Below, one piece after another: positions 16,456 to 24,269 of a stretch of 64,000 nt of DNA. The stretch is from Pseudomonadales bacterium (GTDB lineage: Bacteria; Pseudomonadota; Gammaproteobacteria; Pseudomonadales; Halieaceae). The notes beneath the pieces are model-generated. The model did no database searches and had not been told where the DNA came from. It was given only the letters and a program-made list of their open reading frames with translations. How positions within the stretch are numbered: position 1 is the first letter of the stretch; each line of letters opens with the position of its first letter. The stretch lies in assembly GCA_024234735.1 (NCBI GenBank), contig JACKNV010000002.1:248001-312000 (forward strand). Reading direction: 5' to 3'. The translations under genes were made by a program, and so were the position numbers.

Positions 16456-18195
16456 GTGAGCGAATTACCCATGTTGGACCAGCTGCTCGTTGCCGGCCTG
16501 TTCCTGGCGCTGGTGCTCAGCCTCGTGCTGACCTCCTGGCCAGCCGTGTGGATTTTCGCCACGGCCATGCTGGGCGCCTATTTCCTGGACCTGGTCGATA
16601 CCGCGGAGGTGCTTGCCAAGGCGACCAATACCGGTCTGGTCACGCTGGTGTTGTTGTTGCTGGTGTCGGTAGGGCTGGAGAAACTGTCCTGGCTGACGCG
16701 TCTGTCCGGTAAACTGATCACGGCTAACTACAGTGCCAGCCTGCTGCGCATGGGTTTCTTCGCGGCGCTGTTCTCCGCCTTCGTCAACAATACCGCGGTG
16801 GTGGCCACCCTGGCGCACACGGTGCGCAGCAATCGCCTGCACCGCGCTTCGAAGTTGCTGTTGCCGCTGTCCTATGCCGCGATTCTCGGCGGTACGGTGA
16901 CGCTCATCGGCACCTCCACCAACCTGATCGTCAGCAGTTTTCTCGAGGACGCCACCGGCCAGGGCCTCGCCTTCGGCGACTTCCTGCTGGTGGGGTCGGC
17001 GGTGACGGTGGTGGGTCTGCTGGTGATCCTGGCGGCCTCCCGCCTGTTGCCTGAGGGCAGCTCGCACCATATCGACATCAACGAGTACCTGATCGAAATG
17101 GAGGTCAGTGCCGACTCCAGCCTGGTCGGCAAGAGCATACTGCAGAATGGCTTGCGGGAACTGGAGGATATTTTCCTGGTGGAGATCGTGCGCGGGAACT
17201 ACCTGATCTCGCCGGTTGCCCCCCATGAGCATATCGAGGCGGGCGACAAGCTCATATTTTCCGGCGACATCAAGCAGGTAAACGCCCTGGAAGCCTTTGA
17301 CGGCCTGCAGCTGTTCGCCGTGGAAGAGGGCCTGCTGCGGACCAACATGACGGAAGTAATCGTCATGCCCGGGGCCACCATCGAGGGCAAGACAGTCAAA
17401 GAGAGCGGTTTTCGCTCACTGTTCGATGCCGCCGTGGTCGGCATGCGTCGCGGCGGCAAGCGCCTGTCGGGCAAGCTGGGCAACATCACCATCCAGGCGG
17501 GCGATAACATGGTGCTGGCGGTGGGACCGGACTTCAACGAGCGCAAGAACCTCGACAAGAACTTCCTGGTCATCAACGACTCGGTGGGGGAGATCAAGAC
17601 CACGCCCTTCCAGGATTTCTTTATCACTGGCACCCTCATGGTGGTGATCGGGCTGGCCTCGGTCGGGCTCATTCCGTTGATCAAGGGGGTCATGTTCCTG
17701 CTGGTGTGCATGCTGGCGCTGGGCGTGGTGCGCAGCTCGGAGCTGCGCCGGCGCTTTCCCTTCCAGCTGGTGGTGATCATCGCCTCGGCCCTGACGCTTT
17801 CCCAGGCGCTGACCAATTCCGGGCTGATGGCGATACTGGCCTCGTGGCTGCACGACAACCTGGCGGGTCTGGGCCCCTATGCGGCGCTGGTGGGGATTTA
17901 TCTGGGCACCCTGCTGTTGACGGAGCTGATGACCAACAACGCCGCCGCGGCGCTGAGTTTCCCGGTGGCCTTTGGCCTGGCCGAGAGTTACGGCATCAGC
18001 TATATGCCGTTGATCATGGCGGTGGCCTACGGCGCCAGCGCCAGTTTCCTCACGCCCTACGGTTACAACACCAACCTCATGGTACAGAACCTGGGCGGCT
18101 ATGGGCTGCGCGATTACCTGCGCTTCGGCCTGCCGTTGTCGCTGGCCTACTCGGCCACGGTGCTGGTGATGATTCCGCTGGTGTTTCCGTTTTAA
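16456..18195 (+). CDS. SLC13/DASS-family anion permease with two RCK_C domains
   Basis: An inner-membrane transporter of about 579 residues. I place the start at GTG-AGC (16456), a start codon pair used by other genes here; ATG at 16471 is the main alternative. Two hydrophobic halves carry the family signatures SAFVNNTAVVATL ... IGTSTNLIVSS and LTELMTNNAAAALSFPVAF ... TPYGYNTNLMV, the repeated SNT-type anion-binding hairpins. Between them lie two TrkA-C/RCK_C domains (about residues 200-285 and 300-375; motifs GKSILQNGLREL, AGDKLIFSGD, GKTVKESGFRSL, AGDNMVLAVG). Members move sulfate, dicarboxylates or other anions with Na+; the substrate is unresolved. It ends 7 bp from the convergent Rieske gene. 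Confidence 0.88.
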   Translation: MSELPMLDQLLVAGLFLALVLSLVLTSWPAVWIFATAMLGAYFLDLVDTAEVLAKATNTGLVTLVLLLLVSVGLEKLSWLTRLSGKLITANYSASLLRMGFFAALFSAFVNNTAVVATLAHTVRSNRLHRASKLLLPLSYAAILGGTVTLIGTSTNLIVSSFLEDATGQGLAFGDFLLVGSAVTVVGLLVILAASRLLPEGSSHHIDINEYLIEMEVSADSSLVGKSILQNGLRELEDIFLVEIVRGNYLISPVAPHEHIEAGDKLIFSGDIKQVNALEAFDGLQLFAVEEGLLRTNMTEVIVMPGATIEGKTVKESGFRSLFDAAVVGMRRGGKRLSGKLGNITIQAGDNMVLAVGPDFNERKNLDKNFLVINDSVGEIKTTPFQDFFITGTLMVVIGLASVGLIPLIKGVMFLLVCMLALGVVRSSELRRRFPFQLVVIIASALTLSQALTNSGLMAILASWLHDNLAGLGPYAALVGIYLGTLLLTELMTNNAAAALSFPVAFGLAESYGISYMPLIMAVAYGASASFLTPYGYNTNLMVQNLGGYGLRDYLRFGLPLSLAYSATVLVMIPLVFPF

Positions 18196-18202
18196 GCTCG
18201 GT

Positions 18203-19189
18203 TCAGGCCGCCGCGTAAAACTGGCTGTACCACTTGCGGAACTTGGCGAAGGGGCCGTCGTTGTCGCACAGCATCGGCTTGTCGAAGTACTTTTTGTGGG
18301 CCCAGATGATCTGGTCTTCCGACATCTGCCTGCAGATATCCTTGACGATGGCATCCGCTACACCGCCTACCGGCTCCCTGCCGTCCACTTTTTTCTGGAT
18401 GAAGGCGTAAAAGGCCCGGGAATTCTCCCGGTCGACGGGCGTCAGGTTGGCCATCAGTACGGTGTCGCAGATGCCGCTGAAACGCACGGTAGCCTGGCCG
18501 GGCCCGGTGCTGGCATTGGCGATGACCCCGGTAATCTCCCCCTTGGGTGTGGCCATCTTGCTGACCAGCCGGCCGCGGCGATGAATACCGTCAAACTCCA
18601 TCACCTCCGGCGTGGGGATATTCTGGGTACCGTGCACGTAGAGAAAGTGCGCCGGGTCGACGGCGTTTTCGCCGATCTCCTGCATGTGAGTCTGGATATC
18701 CCAGCCGTGCAGTTTCAGGCTGCCCCACTCGGCGTTTTCGGGGTCGGCTTCCGGCACTGTCTCGGGCTCGAAGCCGGGTTCGATACCCTGGGGATGGTAC
18801 CAGACGAAAATCACCTGGTTGAGCTCCCGTACCGGCCAGGAGCGGATGACCTGCTCGCCGCGGGCTATCCTGGGCGGCATATTGTTGGCATAGGGTACGT
18901 CGGTGCATCGCCCCTCGCCATTGTACGCCCAGCCGTGAAACGGGCACACGATGGAATCGCCCACCACCATCGAGCCGCCGCCGGCCTGGTCGCGGATGCC
19001 GTAGCCCAGGTGGGCGCCCATATGCGGGCAGTAGGCGTCCAGTACCCTGGCTTCGCCGCTCTCGGTGCGAAACAGGACCAGATCGGTATCGAAGTAGCGC
19101 AGGGGCATGGACTGGGCTGCGCCGAGATCGTGGGAATAGGCCACCTGGAACCAGCCGAAGGGTATGGGCATGGGAATGCGTTTGCTCAT
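18203..19189 (-). CDS. Rieske non-heme iron oxygenase, KshA/cholesterol-desaturase-like
   Basis: A 328-residue oxygenase component. The Rieske cluster ligands are Cys54-x-His56 and Cys82-x2-His85 (CPHMGAH ... CPFHGW). The mononuclear iron site is in ENAVDPAHFLYVHGT, with His181 and His186 as the likely ligands and Asp178 bridging the subunits. The short C-terminal domain and overall length suit the KshA (3-ketosteroid 9-alpha-hydroxylase) and Neverland/DAF-36-type branch more than aromatic-ring dioxygenases. It would need a reductase, which is not adjacent. The substrate is probably hydrophobic (steroid-like), by family inference only. Confidence 0.85.
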   Translation of the reverse strand: MSKRIPMPIPFGWFQVAYSHDLGAAQSMPLRYFDTDLVLFRTESGEARVLDAYCPHMGAHLGYGIRDQAGGGSMVVGDSIVCPFHGWAYNGEGRCTDVPYANNMPPRIARGEQVIRSWPVRELNQVIFVWYHPQGIEPGFEPETVPEADPENAEWGSLKLHGWDIQTHMQEIGENAVDPAHFLYVHGTQNIPTPEVMEFDGIHRRGRLVSKMATPKGEITGVIANASTGPGQATVRFSGICDTVLMANLTPVDRENSRAFYAFIQKKVDGREPVGGVADAIVKDICRQMSEDQIIWAHKKYFDKPMLCDNDGPFAKFRKWYSQFYAAA

Positions 19190-19339
19190 GGCAGTTACTC
19201 TCGTTCGCGGTCAGGTCGATGCCGCCATTGTCGGGCAGGGCGCTGGCGAATGTAATCCCTTGCAAAAACTGTCTGCCTCGTTACCCGGGTGAATAGCTGA
19301 ACTGGACACCACAATCGGCCGGCAACGACCGGCAGGCAA

Positions 19340-20026
19340 TCAGGGTGAGACGTAGTCCAGGTAGACCAGATGCCTGTTGCTGACGTCGGCATCCACGCCG
19401 CTGCCCCCGGGGAGTCCATCCGCCCCAAGGGTGTATATGCGGTAATCGTGGGCGATACCCCCCAGGCCGCTGCGCTCGTACAGGTAGGGCCGGCCCCAGG
19501 GGTCCACCGGCGATTCGGGCAGGTAGCCACCGTCGCGGAAATGGGTGGGTGGCGGAGGTATGGCGGAGGCCTGTAGCAGGGCCTCCAGGCCCTGGGCCGT
19601 GGTGGGCAGGAAGCGGTTGTCGAGCAGATAGGCCTGCAGTGCGGCATCGATCTGCAGCAGATCCTCGCGAATTTGGGGCAGATGGTTGTCCGGCGCGTCC
19701 ATCGGGCCTATGCCCAGGGTTGCCAGCAGGGCCGACCCGGCATCCTCGCTGCAGAATATCGCCAGTTGTTCGGGGCTGGGTTTTTCCTCGGCCTTCTCTC
19801 CCCACGCCACAAAGGGTTTGTAGTTGCTGCTGCCGTGCATGGGATCGGTGGTGCGGTATTGGCCGCACACTGCGCCGTCCGGGTATTCCACCAGATCGCG
19901 GTATTCCACATAGCGTTTTTCAGGTAACCGGGATAGCAGCGCTTCCCTGGCCTCCTCCTTTCGGTCGGAACAGGCGGATAGCAGGATCAGGCCTGCCAGC
20001 AGTACAAACCCTTGGCGCACTTGCAA
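19340..20026 (-). CDS. lipoprotein with a GspG-like C-terminal domain
   Basis: 228 residues. MQVRQGFVLLAGLILLSAC is a lipoprotein signal with the lipid-bearing Cys at 19. The first ~110 mature residues are not recognised. From about residue 120 the sequence (IDAALQAYLLDNRFLPTTAQGLEALL, GGYLPESPVDPWGRPYLYE, YRIYTLGADGLPGG) follows the globular domain of type II secretion major pseudopilin GspG, including PVDPWGxPY and the acidic Ca-binding tail region (GADGLPGGSGVDADVSN). The prepilin signal and hydrophobic alpha-1 helix of true pseudopilins are absent. No other gsp gene is in the window. It is probably an envelope protein that borrowed the domain. Confidence 0.75.
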   Translation of the reverse strand: MQVRQGFVLLAGLILLSACSDRKEEAREALLSRLPEKRYVEYRDLVEYPDGAVCGQYRTTDPMHGSSNYKPFVAWGEKAEEKPSPEQLAIFCSEDAGSALLATLGIGPMDAPDNHLPQIREDLLQIDAALQAYLLDNRFLPTTAQGLEALLQASAIPPPPTHFRDGGYLPESPVDPWGRPYLYERSGLGGIAHDYRIYTLGADGLPGGSGVDADVSNRHLVYLDYVSP

Positions 20027-20076
20027 TCTTCCTCGCTAACTCATTTCTGGGGTTTTCTGGGGTGGAGCCCCCCCGG

Positions 20077-21765
20077 TTATTTCTTCGCGGCCCTGCCTGG
20101 GGTCTTCTTCGACGCCACCTGCTTTGCTGCTGCCTTTTTCGGGGCGGCCTTGCGCGCGGCCTTAGCGGGTGCAGCCTGTGTCGCAGCGGCCCGCTTCGGC
20201 TGCGCCCGGCTGTCCCCCCCGGCTTTTGCGTGCAGCCGGGGAACCACGCGGGACGGGTTCTTGCGGGCGGGGCTCGTTTGTTTGCCGCTGGCCTTGCCAG
20301 CGGCTGGCTCGGTGGCATTGAGCCGTTGCAGCGGCCCCCTGGTGCGCCCCCGGCGGCGCAGGCCGGCGGCATCCTCCAACTCCGCCAGCGACTCCTCCAG
20401 ATAGTCTATCATCCGCTGCACTTGGGGTACCGACCTGCGGCAGGCCACGATACCGAAATCCAGGTTCTCGTAATTGCTCACCAGGGTGAAGTTGACGGCG
20501 GCACCGTCGAAGGGAATGGAGACGGGGTACATGCCCTCCAGGCGGGCGCCGTTCCAGTAGCGCCGTTCGCGCGGCCCGGGCACGTTGGAAATGACGGTGC
20601 TGAAAGCCGGGAAGCGACTGGATAGCCCGGTCAACTGGCCCAGCAGCAGGGGGGCCTGGGTGATGCCGGTATAGACCTGGATCTCCCCGGGCGTCATCTG
20701 TTGCAACTGGGCCTTGGAGGCGTCCATGGACGCCTTGATGGTGCGAAAGCGCTTGGCGGGATCGCGGACGTTGGTCGCCAGGTCTACGATCACCATGCCC
20801 ACCGCGTTGGCCGAGTCCATGTCGCCGGCGGAGCGCAGCGACACCGGTGCCATGGCTTTCAGGGAAACCTTGGGCAGGTCGCGCTGCTCCTGCAGGTGCT
20901 TGCGCAGCGCGCCAGCGCACATGGCCATCACGGCGTCGTTGAGGGTACCGTCGTAGGCCCTGCCCATCGCTCGCACCCGTTCGAAGGGCCAGGACTGGGC
21001 GACGAAGCGTCGCGCGCCGGTGATCTGGGTGCTGACAGCGGACTTGGGAATCTTGTGGAAGGGGACCGCCATGGTCTTGTTGCGGCCCAGCCATACCCCG
21101 GCGGCGTCGCTCAGGGCCCTGGCCACGTTGACCGTGCCACCGAGTTGCCCGCGAAGCACCTCGGCGGCCGCGCGCACGTCGTTCTCCCGGGGCTTGCCGG
21201 TTGGTGGCCGCTTGCCCGCTAGCTGCTTTTTATAGAGCTCGTAGGCCTCTCGCGAGAAGGGCGAGATCTTCACCTTGCTGTGGGCGTTGGTGGAGTACAT
21301 GCTGCTCATCAGGTGCATGGAGCCAACGCCGTCGATGGCGCAGTGATGGGCCTTGAAGTAGGTGGCGAACTGGCGATTGGGCAAGCCCTCGATGAGGTGC
21401 AGCTCCCACAGCGGGCGCGAGCGGTCCAGCAGGGTGCTGTGCAGGCGGGAGATCAGGGCGAACAACTCCCGGTAGCGACCAGGCTTGGGAAGCGCCGAGT
21501 GGCGGATATGGTAGTCCATGTCCATCTCGTCCTCTTCTTCCCAGAAGATATTGCCCGCGACACCCAACGGGCCGGTTTTCAGCTTTTCGCCAAAGGGGCG
21601 CCGTAACTCGCCGTCATAGGACAGGATCTCTCCCAGCCTGTTCAGGAAAGTGGTGTCGTCCACGTCCTTGGGCAGGGTAAAAAGATTGAGCCCGCCCACG
21701 TGCATGGGGGTGCGCCGCGACTCGGCAAGCAGGAAAAAAGCATCGGTGATCGGCATTCGGCGCAT
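20077..21765 (-). CDS. wax ester synthase/diacylglycerol acyltransferase (WS/DGAT) with Lys/Ala-rich tail
   Basis: 562 residues; ATG at 21765 has GGAG 8 nt upstream. The catalytic HHxxxDG motif is HHCAIDG at 140-146, preceded by SRPLWELHLIEGL. NDAVMAMCAGALRKHL and ISNVPGPRERRYWNGARLEGMYPVS are the other family blocks. Enzymes of this family esterify acyl-CoA with fatty alcohols or diacylglycerol to make storage wax or triacylglycerol at the membrane face. The acyltransferase ends around residue 455. The last ~105 residues are a Lys/Ala/Pro-rich tail with repeated AAKxA/PKKAA units, like histone H1 or AlgP tails and not a normal part of WS/DGAT. The tail is in frame, with no sign of frameshift. 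Confidence 0.92.
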   Translation of the reverse strand: MRRMPITDAFFLLAESRRTPMHVGGLNLFTLPKDVDDTTFLNRLGEILSYDGELRRPFGEKLKTGPLGVAGNIFWEEEDEMDMDYHIRHSALPKPGRYRELFALISRLHSTLLDRSRPLWELHLIEGLPNRQFATYFKAHHCAIDGVGSMHLMSSMYSTNAHSKVKISPFSREAYELYKKQLAGKRPPTGKPRENDVRAAAEVLRGQLGGTVNVARALSDAAGVWLGRNKTMAVPFHKIPKSAVSTQITGARRFVAQSWPFERVRAMGRAYDGTLNDAVMAMCAGALRKHLQEQRDLPKVSLKAMAPVSLRSAGDMDSANAVGMVIVDLATNVRDPAKRFRTIKASMDASKAQLQQMTPGEIQVYTGITQAPLLLGQLTGLSSRFPAFSTVISNVPGPRERRYWNGARLEGMYPVSIPFDGAAVNFTLVSNYENLDFGIVACRRSVPQVQRMIDYLEESLAELEDAAGLRRRGRTRGPLQRLNATEPAAGKASGKQTSPARKNPSRVVPRLHAKAGGDSRAQPKRAAATQAAPAKAARKAAPKKAAAKQVASKKTPGRAAKK

Positions 21766-21976
21766 GGGTTCGACTCCGGTGATTATGGAATTGTAGTCAG
21801 TCGGTCCGGCTAGAATAGACCAATCAAATCTGCGAGTGAAATAATTCCCGCGCAGGGCGAAGCGGCCATGTCGGGGTGCCCGGGCTTTCCGCCAGGGGCG
21901 TGTTTTCAGGTAAGCCGGCGCCTGCAGCGGTTATTCCCGGGCGGTAAAATTGTTGGAAATCAATACCCCTGGCTTA

Positions 21977-22005
21977 TTGTTCCGGTACGGTTAGCTGGGT
22001 ATGAT
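21977..22005 (+). promoter_or_regulatory. candidate sigma-70 promoter for the DUF1302 operon
   Basis: TTGTTC at 21977-21982 and TATGAT at 22000-22005 are separated by exactly 17 bp. If used, the mRNA leader would be about 400 nt, unusually long, and would contain the A-R-N repeats. This is consensus matching by eye only. Confidence 0.45.
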
Positions 22006-22294
22006 GGGCCCCATAAGTAGATAAGGCGTACAGTCACCCTGGTTTGCCGCCACTTTCCGAGGCCGGTGAGCGCCCTGATTCTCGATCGGGAGGTTTTTGG
22101 TAAGAATTGGCTAATTTTTCAAATGGCATGGCCAAAAGCGTGAATGCTGATTATCTTTACTGCCCAACGGCCGCTGCGGTTGCCCCGGAATATGCCACTG
22201 CCACGGCAGCCACTGCGACAAGTTAGTCCTGCGCCAGTTACAGGCAGGCAGCGTGGAATGCGCAAGACGGTCAGCTGGACCCGGTAGACGAGAC

Positions 22295-22339
22295 AGAAAC
22301 AAGAATATAGAGATATATAGAAACAAGAAGAGAAACAGG
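22295..22339 (+). promoter_or_regulatory. A-R-N repeat tract, candidate Hfq/Crc-type mRNA site
   Basis: AGAAACAAGAA occurs at 22295-22305 and again at 22319-22329, 24 nt apart. From 22319 to 22339 the sequence reads as seven successive A-R-N triplets (AGA AAC AAG AAG AGA AAC AGG); the first copy gives four. AACAAGAA also fits the AANAANAA motif known for Crc/Hfq translational repression in Pseudomonas. The tract lies about 70 nt before the ATG of the DUF1302 gene. The motif is seen; its function is inferred. Confidence 0.5.
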
Positions 22340-22409
22340 CGCGGGTGGCGGCAGCCGCCTGACAAAGTTTCAAGCCCAACTATACTAAAACGCTCAGAGG
22401 GATAGTCTA

Positions 22410-24173
22410 ATGAAGAAAAAAGCGCTCGCATTGTCCGTACTTGCGGCCATCAGCTCCCAGGCCGGTGCCTTCCAATTCGATACGGGAGACGACTGGAGTA
22501 TCCGCTGGGACAACCAGCTCAAGGGCAACCTGGGGTTCCGGACCACCGCCACCAAGCGCAGCGTGGTCGACCCCTCCGTGTACCCCAACGCACGCATAAA
22601 CGATGACGCCTCTTTCTCGGTGAACCGCAAGAACGGCGGCGTGACCACCTCCCGCATCGACCTGCGCTCGGAGCTGGACGTGGTCTGGCGGCAGGATTTC
22701 GGTTTCCGGGTCAGCGGCGCCGGCTGGTACGACCCGACCTACGACAACAGCGACAACCCCAAGAGCGGCACCCTGCCCCGCACCGGCGGTTTGGCCTACG
22801 ACTACTCCTGGGCGGGCTTGACCTATGCCCCCGGCGAGTACAGCCACGAGGCGCAGTGGCAGCACAAGGCCGGTGGCGAGCTGCTGGACGCCTTCGTGTT
22901 CGGCAACTGGAACATCGGCGAGACTGCCCTGGGCGTCAGGGCCGGTCGCCACACCATCTTCTGGGGCCAGAGCCTGCTGGCGAATGGCGCCGTCACCGGC
23001 ATCGCCGGCTCCATGACCGCGCTAGACCTCAGCAAGGGCCTGTCGGTGCCGGGCACCGAGGCCCAGGAACTGTTCATGCCGTCCACCAAGATCTCCACGG
23101 TATTCCAGGCCACCGACAACCTCACCCTGAACGCCTACTATGAATTTGAACACCGGGTCAACCGCAACCCCGAAACCGGCAGCTACATGAGTCCGCAGGA
23201 AGTGCTCACTGAGAACAGCGAGTGTTTCGTATTGGTCGGGGGTGTCAACGGCGGCCCCCGGACCTGTTTCAAGGTCAGGGACGACAAGGTCAAGGATTCC
23301 GGGGAATACGGTTTCAATCTGCAGTACACCATTGAGGCCTGGAACCTGGAAACTTCATGGGTGTATATCAACGGTTCCGATCGCATCGTCGCGGGCGTCT
23401 ACGGCACGTTCGGTGGGGTTGATCCCGACATCGCTGCCAAGTACGCGCAGTCCTGGGAAGATGGCGGCGCCAACGCCATCGTCGCCGGTGAGTGGGGTTG
23501 GGCCTACAAGGATGATGTCGAGACCTTCGGCCTGGCCCTGGGCAAGGAGATGTTCGATATCAGCTTCGGCATGGATATCGCGTACCGCAAGAACGCCGGC
23601 CTGAACCCCGACTTCACGGCCGGGATTACCCAGCGCCCCGGCACAACCCCCGCCGATTACGGCTACAGTGACGACGACTACCCCGGCGCCACCGGTGATA
23701 TTTGGGGCGTGGTGGTCAACGGCCTGGGCTTCCTCAACGGTGACTGGGGCCTGTGGGACGGTGGTACCTGGATTCTGGAATACAGCACCAGCTGGTTGGC
23801 TGACTACACGGACGCCAACTTCGGTGGTACCGACGCCTATTCCGAGCAGTTCGCCAACCAGGCCATCCACAAAAACCGTGTCACCAGCCAGGTCGCCGCG
23901 GTATTCCGCCCCACCTGGTACCAGGTGTTCCCGGGCTGGGACATGACCCTGCCGGTAACGGTGAGCTATGGTATCGATGGCGAGCAGCCTCCCCAGGGAG
24001 TTGTCCTGCACGAGGAACTGGGTAACGGCAATGTTGGTGTGGAGTTCCTGGTCGACCAGGTGTGGACGCTGGATGCGAAGTACAATTTCTACTTTGGCCC
24101 GACTGGCGGCGGCACCCTCGGTCCGCTGAACGACCGCAACTTCATCTCCCTGACGGCCAAGCGCACCTGGTAA
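22410..24173 (+). CDS. DUF1302-family outer-membrane protein
   Basis: 587 residues. The signal peptide is MKKKALALSVLAAISSQAGA, cleaved about residue 20. The mature chain is rich in alternating, aromatic-ending strands and ends in KRTW, a C-terminal aromatic as expected for a beta-barrel inserted by BAM. The opening FQFDTGDDWSIRWDNQLKGNLGFR and WGQSLLANGAV follow the DUF1302 pattern. The family is nearly always encoded next to DUF1329 and RND/MMPL genes, as here, and is presumed to form an outer-membrane channel or surface component. It is the first gene of a four-gene operon. The cargo is unknown. Confidence 0.88.
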   Translation: MKKKALALSVLAAISSQAGAFQFDTGDDWSIRWDNQLKGNLGFRTTATKRSVVDPSVYPNARINDDASFSVNRKNGGVTTSRIDLRSELDVVWRQDFGFRVSGAGWYDPTYDNSDNPKSGTLPRTGGLAYDYSWAGLTYAPGEYSHEAQWQHKAGGELLDAFVFGNWNIGETALGVRAGRHTIFWGQSLLANGAVTGIAGSMTALDLSKGLSVPGTEAQELFMPSTKISTVFQATDNLTLNAYYEFEHRVNRNPETGSYMSPQEVLTENSECFVLVGGVNGGPRTCFKVRDDKVKDSGEYGFNLQYTIEAWNLETSWVYINGSDRIVAGVYGTFGGVDPDIAAKYAQSWEDGGANAIVAGEWGWAYKDDVETFGLALGKEMFDISFGMDIAYRKNAGLNPDFTAGITQRPGTTPADYGYSDDDYPGATGDIWGVVVNGLGFLNGDWGLWDGGTWILEYSTSWLADYTDANFGGTDAYSEQFANQAIHKNRVTSQVAAVFRPTWYQVFPGWDMTLPVTVSYGIDGEQPPQGVVLHEELGNGNVGVEFLVDQVWTLDAKYNFYFGPTGGGTLGPLNDRNFISLTAKRTW

Positions 24174-24269
24174 GGAAGGCCTGATGCTTTTCCGGGCTCC
24201 GTCAGGGGCCCGGAAGGTCGCCAGCCCCGCGGCAACAGCAAGGATCCAGTGGTATAGAGGTATCGAAAC

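Larger units (their letters stand above)
21766..22409. other. 644-bp intergenic region and long leader of the DUF1302 operon
   Basis: It separates the leftward WS/DGAT gene from the rightward envelope operon. It holds a sigma-70-like promoter (21977-22005), purine-rich A-R-N repeats (22295-22339), a small hairpin (GGCGG-CAG-CCGCC, 22347-22359) and the GAGGG ribosome binding site (22396-22400). Short frames at 21868-22020 and 22128-22226 have no ribosome binding site and I do not call them. No mobile element is seen. Confidence 0.6.

Noticed and set aside
21868..22020. 50-codon frame in the DUF1302 leader
   Set aside because: No ribosome binding site, overlaps the candidate promoter, no sensible composition.
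22128..22226. 32-codon Ala/Thr-rich frame in the DUF1302 leader
   Set aside because: No ribosome binding site; low complexity; may be chance, though a leader peptide cannot be ruled out.
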